DNA of 64,000 nucleotides from NCBI RefSeq assembly GCF_022557175.1, contig NZ_CP092915.1, positions 7,203,400-7,267,399 of the forward strand. The letters run 5' to 3'. The notes beneath the pieces were generated by a model. That model saw only the letters and a program-made list of their open reading frames with translations. It searched no databases and was not told the DNA's origin. The DNA is from Mycolicibacterium sp. YH-1 (GTDB lineage Bacteria > Actinomycetota > Actinomycetes > Mycobacteriales > Mycobacteriaceae). Positions 8,702-17,860 of this stretch are shown here, in pieces; positions within the stretch are counted from its first letter, which is position 1; each line of letters begins with the position of its first letter. The position numbers and the translations under genes are program-made.

Positions 8702-10929
8702 CAGTTCACCACCGACTCAGCGATCGGCGCCGCGGTGAACGCGTGGATCTTCAGCTTGCTCTGCGGCGCATGCCGTGGCGCGACTTCACCGTTCTCGCTG
8801 ATGACCGTCGTCGGTTCATACGGTGTCCCGGTGTAGACGCTCTTGAACTTCATCGGGTCCTCCATCCCCACCCGCAGGAAGCCGACCCCGCTCTCCTTGT
8901 TGGTGATGTACTGCGCCTCGGGCGTGCCGATCACCGCCTTGGACTCCGCGGAACTGGTGGTGCGCAACGCGATCCGGTAGGTCAGGTTGGGTTCGAGCTT
9001 GTCGATGCGCACACCGCCGGTGTTCAGCGACTGCGTCGCGAGCAGCAGGTGCACGCGCAGTGACCGGCCGACACGGCAGATGCGGTCGAACAGGTTGATG
9101 AAGTCGGGGTGGTTCTGCAGGAGCTCGGCGAACTCGTCGACCACCACGAAGAGCGTCGGCAGCGGCGGCAGGTCGGCGCCGCGTTCCCGGTGCTTCTCAT
9201 ACTCGGCCACCCCGGACAGGGCACCGGCCGCGCCCACCTGGATGCCGGCCTGGCGCAGGATCGACTGGCGCCGGTCCAACTCACCGGAGAGCACCTCGCC
9301 CATGCGGCTGACCAGCTCGGCCTCCTCCTCCATGTTGGTGACGACTGCCGCGGTGTGTGGCAGCTTCTCCATACCGAGGAACGTCGAACCGCCCTTGAAG
9401 TCCGTCAGTAGGAGGTTGACCTGATCTGGGTGGTGCGTCGCGGCGAGCGAGAGGATCAGCGTGCGAAGGAATTCCGACTTGCCCGAACCCGTGGTTCCGA
9501 TGAGCATGCCGTGCGGGCCCGCGCCGAACTCCGCGCCCTCCTTGATGTCGAGGTAGCAGATGTCACCCGACTTCAATTCGTGGCCGAACGGGATCTTCAA
9601 CCGGTCCCGGTCGAGATCGGTGAACATCCGCCACCGGTTGGGCGTGACCTCCTCGATGGTCTGCGCGCCCACCAGCTGGTGCCACTCGGTGGCGACCTTC
9701 TTCTGCACCCGGGTGCTCTTGTCGATGATCGTGCCGGTGATGGACCAGCCCGCCAGCTTGCGCGCGATCCGGCCCGCCTGCTGCGGGGTCATCGTGTCCG
9801 TGCCACTGGTCACCAAGCGGAACGTCTGGTTGGGCAGGCGGTCGTCGGCGGTGCCGTCGGCGTCGACTCGGATCCGGTAGGCCGAACCGCGGTGGTTGCC
9901 GAGCGTGATCACGGTGACACCCGCGCGGCCGTCGACGGGGAAACCCGCCTTGCCGCCGGTGAGATCGATGACCACGACGTAGGGGCCGCTGGGCGCGGAG
10001 TCGGCGGCGTGCGGCCCGCGTGCAGTCAGATCCGACAGTCCGTCGGGGCGGGTGAACACCAACCGTGTTGCGCCCGCGGCGTCGGTGTCGGTCTGGTGCT
10101 GCACGTGCGGCAGCCACTTCAGCCACGCCCAGTCCGGATCCTCCGGATTCTCCGTCAGCACCCGGATCTGAAGCAGGTCCGGCGGATGGAACACCGCCAG
10201 GTGACAGATCATCGCGGTCAGCAGTCCCGCCGCCCCATCCGGGTCGCCACCGATAGCAACCGTCGGAAAGGTCCGCAGCTGAACGAGTTTCGGACAGTCG
10301 TGGATCAGGCCGTGGGTCCGCAGGAACTTGGTGACCCACATGTGGCTGACCGGCTCGAGGTGCGGTTGCGGTGCGGCCTGCGGGCCGGCGAGTTCGCCAC
10401 CGACGGACGGTTTGAGCAACCGGTCCACCGCGGGCTCCGACCCGATGCCGATACGGGTGGCGGCGTAGAAGTCGGTGCCGGTCTGGCGCGACCACTGCCG
10501 GTTGGTGCCGATGATCGACAGCAGGTCATCGGGGTGCGGCGCGTGATAGTTGAAGAACGTCACCTGCGCCGCCGCAGATGAGGTGACCCTGGTCCGCAGC
10601 CCCGCGAGGTAGCGCAGGTACTCCTTGCGGTCGGCGTTGATCTCGGGCACCTTCTTACCGCCCGATCCGCCTCCGGCCATGAAGCCGACGGTGCCCATGA
10701 CCATCATCAGCGGCATCATCAGCATGTACGGCGAGAGCTGACGCACGCCGGTGAAGATCATGATCGCGATCATTCCGAGCATGCAGCCACCCATCACCCA
10801 CGGCAGCGCCTTCTGCATGCCCGACGGCGGAATGTCGACGCCGAGGTCCTCGGGTGGCGTCACGTTGATCTCGCCCGGCGTCAGCCGCGGACCCCGCTTG
10901 ATGGTGGGGGTGAACTTCTTGGTCGTCAT
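8701..10929 (-). CDS. eccCa1: ESX-1 membrane FtsK/SpoIIIE ATPase EccCa1
   Basis: Encodes 742 residues from the ATG at 10929, which overlaps the eccB1 stop by one base; a TTG one codon upstream is also possible. Two transmembrane helices lie near residues 44-62 and 70-88 ([15 protein letters not shown] and [18 protein letters not shown]). A DUF/stalk domain follows, then one FtsK-type ATPase domain with Walker [11 protein letters not shown] (about residue 476) and Walker [13 protein letters not shown]. It anchors the motor of the secretion complex and works with EccCb1. Confidence 0.96.
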   Translation of the reverse strand: MTTKKFTPTIKRGPRLTPGEINVTPPEDLGVDIPPSGMQKALPWVMGGCMLGMIAIMIFTGVRQLSPYMLMMPLMMVMGTVGFMAGGGSGGKKVPEINADRKEYLRYLAGLRTRVTSSAAAQVTFFNYHAPHPDDLLSIIGTNRQWSRQTGTDFYAATRIGIGSEPAVDRLLKPSVGGELAGPQAAPQPHLEPVSHMWVTKFLRTHGLIHDCPKLVQLRTFPTVAIGGDPDGAAGLLTAMICHLAVFHPPDLLQIRVLTENPEDPDWAWLKWLPHVQHQTDTDAAGATRLVFTRPDGLSDLTARGPHAADSAPSGPYVVVIDLTGGKAGFPVDGRAGVTVITLGNHRGSAYRIRVDADGTADDRLPNQTFRLVTSGTDTMTPQQAGRIARKLAGWSITGTIIDKSTRVQKKVATEWHQLVGAQTIEEVTPNRWRMFTDLDRDRLKIPFGHELKSGDICYLDIKEGAEFGAGPHGMLIGTTGSGKSEFLRTLILSLAATHHPDQVNLLLTDFKGGSTFLGMEKLPHTAAVVTNMEEEAELVSRMGEVLSGELDRRQSILRQAGIQVGAAGALSGVAEYEKHRERGADLPPLPTLFVVVDEFAELLQNHPDFINLFDRICRVGRSLRVHLLLATQSLNTGGVRIDKLEPNLTYRIALRTTSSAESKAVIGTPEAQYITNKESGVGFLRVGMEDPMKFKSVYTGTPYEPTTVISENGEVAPRHAPQSKLKIHAFTAAPIAESVVN

Positions 10930-12407
10930 CAACCGCCTCCGGTGTTCGACGCGGGTTGGGCCCCACCGGCGCTACCGCCGTCGACCCTGCGCGGGTTCGG
11001 ATCGGCCGGCAGGGAGTCGTGTTCCAGCAGCGCGGCCTGCTGGGACAGCACCGGGCCATCCACCAGCAGGCTGACCACCTGCCACGGCGCCGTCAACGGC
11101 CCGGACAGCCCGAGGTCGCTCGCCGCGTCGTCGTTGGGTATGCCGTACCGCACGCCCTGCGGGTCGACGTAGTACATGCTCTCGCCGTAGCGCGGATCAG
11201 GTGACTGCAACCGGATGAACTGGCCACCGTTGATGAAGACCGTTGAGTCACCACCGATCTGGTCGATCCCGTGATTCATCGCCGTCGCCGGGATGGGCAG
11301 CCTGCGGCCGCTGATCACCGACGTCCGAGCCCCCTGATCGCCGGGCTGGCGCTGCCACGACCAGCACAGCGTCGGCGACTCCTCGCGCAGCTGCATCTCG
11401 AGTGCCTTGTCCGGCAACGGCGACACGTAGACCTGCTCGGCGATCCTGGCGACCACGCTGGACTCGACCGAGGGTGGCGCGACCAGCCCGTAGGAGTTGC
11501 CGGCACGCAATGCCGCGGCCGTGGGGTCGTTGACCTTGGCCACCCCGTCGGGCAGCACGACGTAGTGCTGCTCACCCGATTCGGTGACCGTCTGGAACAC
11601 CGAACCGATGACCAGGTTGGGTGGCAACCCGAGCGTGTTCGGCGCACCGGCCGCTGGAATCTGCGGCAGCTGCCAAGGACCCACGTTGGGCAGCGCGTTG
11701 AACAACCCCGATGAGATCGGAGTCGCCTTGGCGGTCACCGGGATTCCGACCGCCGACGTCACGGCCCGGTCGGATAGGTCGATCGCGTGCCTGCCGCGGT
11801 CGGTGACCAGCCAGTCCCCGCCCTCGTAGGCGACCAGCATGCCCTGGTCGGGCCGCATCGGTCCCACTGAGCTGTCCTTGACCAGCGGGAGCACGATGAT
11901 CGATGTGTTCACTACCGGCGCAACGCTTTCCGCCTTGGTCACGGTGTCGCACAGGGTCCACGTGGACTCGGCGACGGAACTGACCGGCGTGGCGTAGGGC
12001 GCACCGGGGATACCGATGGGCTGCCCCTTCGACATCCGGTTGAGTTCCTCGGACTTGACCGCCGACGGTGTGCCCGGGTTTCCGAGCACCAGCCGCGCGG
12101 AGGTCAGGTTGTACACCGGACGCAGCTGATCGGTGCCCGGCAGCATCACGTAGAGCTGGTTGGTGGTGCGGTCGACCAGCAGGCTGTCGCCGCCGCGCTT
12201 GCCCAGGGGCTTGAAGTACGCCAGAAGTGCTGCGCCCAGACAGATCACCACCGCCAGGATGATGCCCGCCATCACCGCCCGGCTGTAGAACTGCAGTGGA
12301 TCGTCGAACATCCGGGTGTCGCGCCGCACGATGGCGTGCTCGACGCGGCGCAGCAGGAACCGCCAGCCACTGACCTGAACCTTGGTGGTGAGCCGAAAAC
12401 CAGCCAT
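10929..12407 (-). CDS. eccB1: ESX-1 core complex protein EccB1
   Basis: Encodes 492 residues (family about 480). It has a short cytoplasmic N-terminus, one transmembrane helix near residues 46-68 ([21 protein letters not shown]), and a large periplasmic domain of repeat type containing [11 protein letters not shown] and [10 protein letters not shown]. The paired cysteines could form the conserved EccB disulphide. The C-terminus is Pro/Gly-rich. EccB is the periplasmic part of the ESX core with EccC, EccD and EccE. The gene lies three bases after eccA1. Confidence 0.95.
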   Translation of the reverse strand: MAGFRLTTKVQVSGWRFLLRRVEHAIVRRDTRMFDDPLQFYSRAVMAGIILAVVICLGAALLAYFKPLGKRGGDSLLVDRTTNQLYVMLPGTDQLRPVYNLTSARLVLGNPGTPSAVKSEELNRMSKGQPIGIPGAPYATPVSSVAESTWTLCDTVTKAESVAPVVNTSIIVLPLVKDSSVGPMRPDQGMLVAYEGGDWLVTDRGRHAIDLSDRAVTSAVGIPVTAKATPISSGLFNALPNVGPWQLPQIPAAGAPNTLGLPPNLVIGSVFQTVTESGEQHYVVLPDGVAKVNDPTAAALRAGNSYGLVAPPSVESSVVARIAEQVYVSPLPDKALEMQLREESPTLCWSWQRQPGDQGARTSVISGRRLPIPATAMNHGIDQIGGDSTVFINGGQFIRLQSPDPRYGESMYYVDPQGVRYGIPNDDAASDLGLSGPLTAPWQVVSLLVDGPVLSQQAALLEHDSLPADPNPRRVDGGSAGGAQPASNTGGG

Positions 12408-12410
12408 GGG

Positions 12411-14135
12411 CTAATCGCCGATGTTCAGGCGTGCATGTACGGCCTCAATGGCTTCCGCCATGTCCTGCCCCCCGATTTCACTGAGTTGTTCCACCCCGAG
12501 GCTCTCGAAGTCGACCGAGCGCGTCAGCCGCATGTCGCGGCACTGCTCCCCGGCCTCCACGAGTTGCCGCGCGTACCGACCGTTACCTGCGATGTCCAGC
12601 GCCGGCTTGTCGTTGAGCTTGCGCTCGCTCAACAACGTGGCCGCCTCCAACAACCTCTTGGCCGCCTCCTCGCTGAGCGCCGAGTCATTGTTGGTGGCAA
12701 TGACCTTGGCGATATCGACGATATCCTCCGGCGAGTACGAGTCGAACTCGATTCGCGTCGCGAAGCGTGACCGCAGGCCGTCGTTGGTCTCCAGCAGCCG
12801 GTCGATGTCCACGCTGTAGCCGGCGATGATGACCACCAGCCGGTCGCGGTCGTTCTCCATGCGGGCCAGCAGCGTGTCCAGTGCCTCGGTGCCGAACTGG
12901 TCCCCACCACCCTGTTTGGAGTCCTGCACCAGGGCGTAGGCCTCGTCGATGAACAGCACGCCGCCCAGCGCCCGGTCGATCGTCTTGCTGGTCTTCACCG
13001 CGGTGTGCCCGAGGTACTCGCCGACGAAGTCCTTGCGTGACGTCTCGATCAGTTTGGGCTCGGCGATAACGCCGAGGCCGGCCAGGATGTTGGCCACCAC
13101 CCGCGCGATCGTCGTCTTGCCGGTGCCGGGCGGGCCGGTGAAAATCATGTGCTTGGACGTCTGGCCGACCTTCATGCCGCGCGCCGCACGCACCTTCGCC
13201 ATCTGGGTGGCCGCCCGGTAGCGCTCGATCTGCTCCTTGACCCGGCTCAGGCCGATCTGCCGGTCGAGTTCGGCCTGGGCCTCCTCCAACAGCCTCTCGC
13301 GGCCCGAGTTGTCGGTGACCGCGCTGGACGGATCCCACGGGTCCTGACGCGAGGCGATCTTCTCCGACGTGGTGGTCTGCAGTCGGTAGTTTGGGTCCCG
13401 CAGCGCGGCAGCGACTTTCGGCTCCGAATGGCTGGCCTGTAACCACTCCAGCAGCGCCACGGCGGACTCCTCGTTGCCCTGGCTGCGCCGTGTCATGGCC
13501 AGGAACCAGGCGATGGAGGTCGCGCAGGCCTCCCCCGCGGGTGACGAATTGGCCTCGGTCAGACGACGTTCCGCCTCGGTGAACAGCCCGAGGTTGGCAG
13601 CGGCGACACCGTGGGCGACGCTCGCGGCCGCGGCGAGGAACTTGTCGGGCCACGCGGTCGCGCCGCGCACCTCCTCGATCACGTCGGTCCACCGCTCGGC
13701 CGCGGCGTAGACCACGGCCTTGACCCAGGAGACCAGGTGCTCGGCGCCGGTTGCGGGCGCGTCCTCGAGCGCCTCCATCGCGTCGGCGAAGTTGCCCTCG
13801 GCCGCCTCGTTCACGGCGAAGCCCATGGTGATCGCCAGTGGTGAGTTCACCGGGTAGGTGATGTCACCGAACTGCCCCCCGATGGGCACCCGGGCGCCGA
13901 CGCTGTTCATCGAGATCTCGGCGGCGCCCGCGAGTTGGCCGAAGTTGTTGCGCGAGAACCACGCCCGGAACAACGTCACCCGGTCGGTGTCACCGCAGCG
14001 AATCCGTCCCACCCACGCGTCGCACGCGGTCTCGTCGTGCGATGTGATCTCGGAGAAGATCTCCAGGGAGCGCGCCGGGGAGTTCGGCAGCATGCCCACG
14101 GCACTTCCGAAGAGCCCGGCCAATTGGTCAGTCAT
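12411..14135 (-). CDS. eccA1: ESX-1 AAA+ ATPase EccA1
   Basis: Encodes 574 residues from ATG 14135 (MTDQLAGLFGSAVGMLP), the length of M. tuberculosis EccA1 (573). The start overlaps the end of espH by eight bases. Residues 1-280 form the TPR-like N-terminal domain. The CbxX/CfqX-type AAA+ domain has Walker A GPPGTGKTT (about residue 335) and Walker B VLFIDEAYAL (about 392), followed by an arginine-containing DGLRSRFATRIEF segment. EccA is a cytosolic ATPase thought to act on PE/PPE-EspG complexes. Confidence 0.95.
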   Translation of the reverse strand: MTDQLAGLFGSAVGMLPNSPARSLEIFSEITSHDETACDAWVGRIRCGDTDRVTLFRAWFSRNNFGQLAGAAEISMNSVGARVPIGGQFGDITYPVNSPLAITMGFAVNEAAEGNFADAMEALEDAPATGAEHLVSWVKAVVYAAAERWTDVIEEVRGATAWPDKFLAAAASVAHGVAAANLGLFTEAERRLTEANSSPAGEACATSIAWFLAMTRRSQGNEESAVALLEWLQASHSEPKVAAALRDPNYRLQTTTSEKIASRQDPWDPSSAVTDNSGRERLLEEAQAELDRQIGLSRVKEQIERYRAATQMAKVRAARGMKVGQTSKHMIFTGPPGTGKTTIARVVANILAGLGVIAEPKLIETSRKDFVGEYLGHTAVKTSKTIDRALGGVLFIDEAYALVQDSKQGGGDQFGTEALDTLLARMENDRDRLVVIIAGYSVDIDRLLETNDGLRSRFATRIEFDSYSPEDIVDIAKVIATNNDSALSEEAAKRLLEAATLLSERKLNDKPALDIAGNGRYARQLVEAGEQCRDMRLTRSVDFESLGVEQLSEIGGQDMAEAIEAVHARLNIGD

Positions 14136-14682
14136 GGTCACCTGTGTATCGAGTGGAGAACACCGCGGCCCGATCCGCGTCCGCCTGTTCGGGCGAGGGC
14201 AGGTCGAGGTCCCGGCTGAGGAAGTCGCGGGTCGCGACGTCGTCGTGACCCTGTTGGCGCATGCCCTCGAGCATGAATGTGTACTGCGCGGACCTGGCAT
14301 CCTGCGTCGCAAGACGCGCGATGACGAGGATCTCGTCGGCCAGGTTCGTTTCGGTCATCGTGCTCACCTTCGGAGAGAGGTCGATCCGGTGCACTCGTCC
14401 ATCCATGAAGGTAGTCACGGTCACGGTCCCCTGCGGATTCGTCACCGTGAAGAGCGGTACCGGCAGCCCGTCGTCGGGCAGGCCCGGATCGGGATCGGGG
14501 TCGGGGTCGGGCAGCAAACCGCCGCCATCGACGGTCGGGTCCTCGACGACGTAGCCGTCGAACGCATCCAGGTCGGACGCTCGGTCGTTGGACGCGGTGT
14601 CGTCGCCGGACGTCGAGAAGTCCAACGCCGACAGGACGTCGTAGTCGTCCTCTTCGTCGTCGTGCGGCGAAGTGTCGTCCAC
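14128..14682 (-). CDS. espH: ESX-1 associated protein EspH
   Basis: Encodes 184 residues from GTG 14682, matching EspH (Rv3867, 183 residues). The N-terminal third is very acidic (DDEEDDYDVLSALDF), followed by Gly-Leu-Leu-Pro-(Asp-Pro)n and a folded C-terminal half with VTVTTFMDGRVHRIDLSPKVSTM. Homologues share a DUF2710-type fold; in Mycobacterium marinum EspH has been described as a chaperone-like factor for EspE/EspF secretion. The gene lies between espG1 and eccA1, with 17 bases separating it from espG1 and an eight-base overlap with eccA1. The role here is inferred from homology and position. Confidence 0.88.
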   Translation of the reverse strand: MDDTSPHDDEEDDYDVLSALDFSTSGDDTASNDRASDLDAFDGYVVEDPTVDGGGLLPDPDPDPDPGLPDDGLPVPLFTVTNPQGTVTVTTFMDGRVHRIDLSPKVSTMTETNLADEILVIARLATQDARSAQYTFMLEGMRQQGHDDVATRDFLSRDLDLPSPEQADADRAAVFSTRYTGDHD

Positions 14683-14699
14683 CTGGGGCTTGCCCTCTC

Positions 14700-15548
14700 T
14701 CAGTCCGCGTAGGAATCGGTGTCGGTGCCGTCAGACCAGGCCACGTCGAACCACGAGCGCGACGGCAGGAACTCCAGCAGACCGTCGAGCGCCCGCTGCA
14801 GGTTCTCAGTGGTGCCCGCGAGGAAGCTGCCGTACAGCTCCCCGTTGACCCGCCGTGGAATCGACACGATCCGCCCCTGGCGGGCATCCAGAACGCCGGC
14901 CGCGACGTCGGTCTGGGTGAAGGTGCCGCCGTCATGCCGCTCGTTGGCGGTGATCTCAACCCAACTCTTCGGCTCTGCGATGGCGTCGGCGTAAATACGC
15001 GCCGACGGCGGCGCAATTCCGAACTGCGCGAGCTGATTAGCGGTGGTGCAATCACCGAGTTTGCTTGCCACCCCGGTCAACGGCTCGACATCGGCTGGCG
15101 GTGCCGAGCCCAGCACGACATTCACCATTCCGGCCAGACCGACCTGAGGTGCCACGCGCTGCAGGACCAACATGTCTCCGTCGCGGGCGGCGACGACATG
15201 GCGATCCCCCTTACGGCACACGGTGAAGCGCACCATTTTGCCACCAACATCGCGTCGCCACCATCGTCCCTCGAGGGTGCGATCGGCGCGGCTCAGGGTG
15301 TCGAGCATGGCGGCGACCTCGGGATGCGGATCGCCGAATACGTTCAGGATGCCCTGCGCCGTGAGGTCACGGGTCACCTGTTCCCACACCATGTCGCGCA
15401 GCTCGAGTAGTGGAATGTTCTGCCGAATACCCAACGACGTCGGGAAGTCCATCAGGTTCAACTTGTCGGCGATGACGAGCAGCCCGTCGATGGTCACCTC
15501 GACCGCGACGACGTCATCAGCGTGCGTCGAACCGTACGAATTGGTCAT
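14700..15548 (-). CDS. espG1: ESX-1 PE/PPE chaperone EspG1
   Basis: Encodes 282 residues from ATG 15548, which overlaps the preceding stop in an ATGA junction; the M. tuberculosis protein is 283. EspG proteins are cytosolic chaperones that bind the tip of PPE proteins in PE-PPE pairs and deliver them to their own ESX system. Recognisable segments are VEVTIDGLLVIADKLNLMDFP, DMVWEQVTRDL, and the C-terminal RIVSIPRRVNGELYGSFLAGT. The expected client is PE35-PPE68 encoded in this locus. Confidence 0.93.
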   Translation of the reverse strand: MTNSYGSTHADDVVAVEVTIDGLLVIADKLNLMDFPTSLGIRQNIPLLELRDMVWEQVTRDLTAQGILNVFGDPHPEVAAMLDTLSRADRTLEGRWWRRDVGGKMVRFTVCRKGDRHVVAARDGDMLVLQRVAPQVGLAGMVNVVLGSAPPADVEPLTGVASKLGDCTTANQLAQFGIAPPSARIYADAIAEPKSWVEITANERHDGGTFTQTDVAAGVLDARQGRIVSIPRRVNGELYGSFLAGTTENLQRALDGLLEFLPSRSWFDVAWSDGTDTDSYAD

Positions 15549-15865
15549 GCCCGCCCCTGCATCTGCGCGCCGAGCAGACCCCTGGCGCAGTCGTCTGTGT
15601 CGTCGTAGCGGCGGGCGGCGTCGACCAGGCTGGCCTCCAGGTGGTCCGACATCTCCTGCATGGACCTGCCCGCCGCGCGTCGCGCGCTGTTGGCGGCCTC
15701 GACCGCAGCCGCCGTCGACCACGAGATGACACCGTGGCTGACCCGCACCGACGTGTCGACCCCCTCGGTGACCTCGGTTGCCGACAGAATCTCGGCGGCG
15801 GCTCGCCCCTGCTTCGCCGCCAATTCGCCCAGGTGGGCGGTCGTGACCTCTAGCTCACCAGACAT
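15545..15865 (-). CDS. espF: ESX-1 secretion-associated protein, EspF-like
   Basis: Encodes 106 residues, close to EspF (103). It is an all-helical small protein of the EspC/EspF type (ESX-1 secretion-associated, DUF2580-like), starting VTTAHLGELAAKQGRAAAEI. Near the C-terminus RYDDTDD gives a YxxxD export motif. Its position immediately after the espE-like gene, as in the espE-espF pairs of other mycobacteria, suggests that the two are co-secreted. Sequence identity with M. tuberculosis EspF is low by eye, so the name rests partly on position. Confidence 0.75.
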   Translation of the reverse strand: MSGELEVTTAHLGELAAKQGRAAAEILSATEVTEGVDTSVRVSHGVISWSTAAAVEAANSARRAAGRSMQEMSDHLEASLVDAARRYDDTDDCARGLLGAQMQGRA

Positions 15866-15891
15866 TGGAAAACCCCCTCGCGCTCATCTTC

Positions 15892-17490
15892 CTACTGTTG
15901 TGCCAGCGACGGCGACCCGATTGGGTCATTCCGATCCAAAGTAGCTGTGATCGGGCTGGCCATCCCGGCGGGATCGACATCGACTGCCAAGTGCACCGGG
16001 GCGCGACCGCCGTCGGCGGCACCGGGCGCCGCGCCCGGCGCCTCGGGCGGGCCCTCGCCGTCCGCTTCCTGCTCCTCGAGGTTCTGCTCGACGTCGGGAA
16101 TGCCGTCGCCGTTCTCGTCCTCCTCGACGTCGGGGATCCCGTCGCCGTCGGTGTCGGTGGCAGCCGCCCTCGCGTCCTCGGCCTCCTTATCTGCCTCCTC
16201 CTTCGCGGCCTGCTCCTGCATGGCCTTCTGCACAGCAGACTGCACCAGCGAGGCGATCTGCGCGGCACTCATTCCCGCAGCGGCCGCGGCGGGCATGGCC
16301 CCGACCGCAGCACCCGGCAGACTGCTCAGCGGGGCCGCGAGACCGCCTGGTGCCGCGCCGCCACCCGACGCCGGCGACCCGGTGGCGACCGGCGACGTGG
16401 GCGTGGAGGCATCCGGGGGCTCCGGCGCGGATGGCATGTCAGCAGACTCCCTGTCACCCGATGACGTGCCGCCCGACGATGACCCGCCACCCGACCCCGT
16501 ACCTGAACCCGAACGACCGCCTGTGCCGGCGCCCTCGGGCTGCGTGCGGTCCGATCCGGATTCACCGGACGAGGAGTCCGTGTTCTTGTCACCCGTGTCC
16601 CCGTCACCAGGCGCATCGCCCTTCTCACCGCTGGGCGGCGGGGACGGGGGCGGAGTGTTCGGGTCGGGCGTCTTCTTCGACATGGTGGACCGCCCAGACC
16701 GCCCAGACCGCCCGGACCGCCCGGACCGCTCGCCGTACCGGCCAGCCGTCTGCGAAATCTCCGCGGCGTTGGAGCTGACCTGCTGCGTGAGCTCGGTGAG
16801 CTGCATCGTGCACGCGCCGAGCGCTTTGGTGACCGCGGCGATCTCCATCGCCAACGCCGCCCCCTGCCCGACGAACGGTGTGGCCGCGACGAGCATGGTG
16901 ACGAGCCCGACGTCGGCCAGCCAGTCGCTCTGGTCGTCGAGCACGGCGCGCGTCGCCGTGATCTGTCCCGCCTCACGGGCCAGCACCGCGTTGATCGACT
17001 GATCCGAGGCCACCATCGCCTGAGTGCGGTCGATCTGGCGGGAGTTGCTGTCGGAGTAGGACTCCGAGCCACTGCCCCTCCAGGAGCCGTTCGGATACGC
17101 GCCCGCCAAGGTGTCGCGGGCACCGGCGAACCGGCTGGCGCCGGCACCAAAGCGCGCGCCGTCGTCGGGGCTGCCGACTCCGGTGGTGAGCTTCATTCCG
17201 GAGATGGTCATCTGGCCGCCGAACAGAATGGGCGTCTTGGCCCGCTTGAGGAACTTCTTGATCTCGGGGTTGGCGAGGAAGCGCAGCGCGTCATCGCCGT
17301 ACTCGGAGAGCTTGCGGCCCAGTCGCGCCAGCTCCGCCAACCGGCCGGCAGTGGAGAACCGCTGGAACAGGCTGCCGAGTCCCTTCACGCCACCCGCCAG
17401 TTTGTCGGCATTGCCGATGAGACCCTTGGCGGCTTTGCCGAGCTCGAATACGGCCGCACCCACGTCCTTGATGTCCCCGAGCAGGCTCAT
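15892..17490 (-). CDS. espE: ESX-1 substrate of the EspA/EspE type, long with acidic DxDGDG repeats
   Basis: Encodes 532 residues; M. tuberculosis EspE is about 402. Residues 1-240 are predicted helical with a SWRGSGSESY (WxG-like) segment and a hydrophobic stretch (WLADVGLVTMLVAATPFVG), as in EspA/EspE-type effectors. An (SGR)n run precedes a long Pro/Ser/Gly/Asp-rich region. Near residues 455-485 two copies of a D-x-N/D-G-D-G-I-P-D-V-E motif occur, like thrombospondin type 3 or EF-hand-like calcium loops. First gene of the ESX-1 set here, divergent from 17861-19405. The name reflects position and architecture; sequence similarity to EspE is weak. Confidence 0.7.
   Translation of the reverse strand: MSLLGDIKDVGAAVFELGKAAKGLIGNADKLAGGVKGLGSLFQRFSTAGRLAELARLGRKLSEYGDDALRFLANPEIKKFLKRAKTPILFGGQMTISGMKLTTGVGSPDDGARFGAGASRFAGARDTLAGAYPNGSWRGSGSESYSDSNSRQIDRTQAMVASDQSINAVLAREAGQITATRAVLDDQSDWLADVGLVTMLVAATPFVGQGAALAMEIAAVTKALGACTMQLTELTQQVSSNAAEISQTAGRYGERSGRSGRSGRSGRSTMSKKTPDPNTPPPSPPPSGEKGDAPGDGDTGDKNTDSSSGESGSDRTQPEGAGTGGRSGSGTGSGGGSSSGGTSSGDRESADMPSAPEPPDASTPTSPVATGSPASGGGAAPGGLAAPLSSLPGAAVGAMPAAAAAGMSAAQIASLVQSAVQKAMQEQAAKEEADKEAEDARAAATDTDGDGIPDVEEDENGDGIPDVEQNLEEQEADGEGPPEAPGAAPGAADGGRAPVHLAVDVDPAGMASPITATLDRNDPIGSPSLAQQ
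16683..16735 (-). repeat. Tandem Ser-Gly-Arg coding repeat in the espE-like gene
   Basis: A 9-base unit (CCGCCCAGA/CCGCCCGGA on the plus strand) is repeated about five times. It encodes SGRSGRSGRSGRS between the helical N-terminal domain and the Pro-rich region. Such short tandem units can vary in copy number by slippage. Confidence 0.75.
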
Positions 17491-17860
17491 TTACCCAATC
17501 CCCTTCGCCGGCTGCGACGTTACCAGCGGATTCGGGTCCCAAAACGCACCAATTTTCGACACAGTGATGCGCCCATTGGGTCGGTGAACAGGCCTTATCC
17601 TGCTTCACCGCGGGCCGGGGTCGCGGCGTCGTCCCGCATCGCCGCGCCGCGCCCCGGCATCGGCGCATGCTGACCTCACCCGGTCCCAGGACCGTGGATC
17701 GGAGATCTCGGGCTCGACAAGGCGGCCGCTGACGTCGATCACGTGTTTGCTGACGACCCTCGCCGGCCCCGTGCTGACGCGCCCCCGGCACGCCGTGGTT
17801 GATACTTGAGACCAAGGCCGACAGTCGCGTCGTCGGATGTTCGAAGGGAGACCTGCTGAC
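17491..17860. promoter_or_regulatory. Divergent intergenic region, espE-like / ATPase gene
   Basis: A stretch of 370 bases without a gene between two divergent starts. It must hold the promoter of the leftward ESX-1 genes and that of the rightward ATPase gene. I see AT-richer segments near 17545-17600 but no hexamers I would assign with confidence. GCTGACG recurs at about 17729, 17750 and 17773. No RNA gene or mobile element seen. Confidence 0.4.

Noticed and set aside
9430..10581. 383-codon plus-strand frame inside eccCa1
   Set aside because: Antisense to a clear FtsK-type ATPase; composition typical of an opposite-strand shadow frame.
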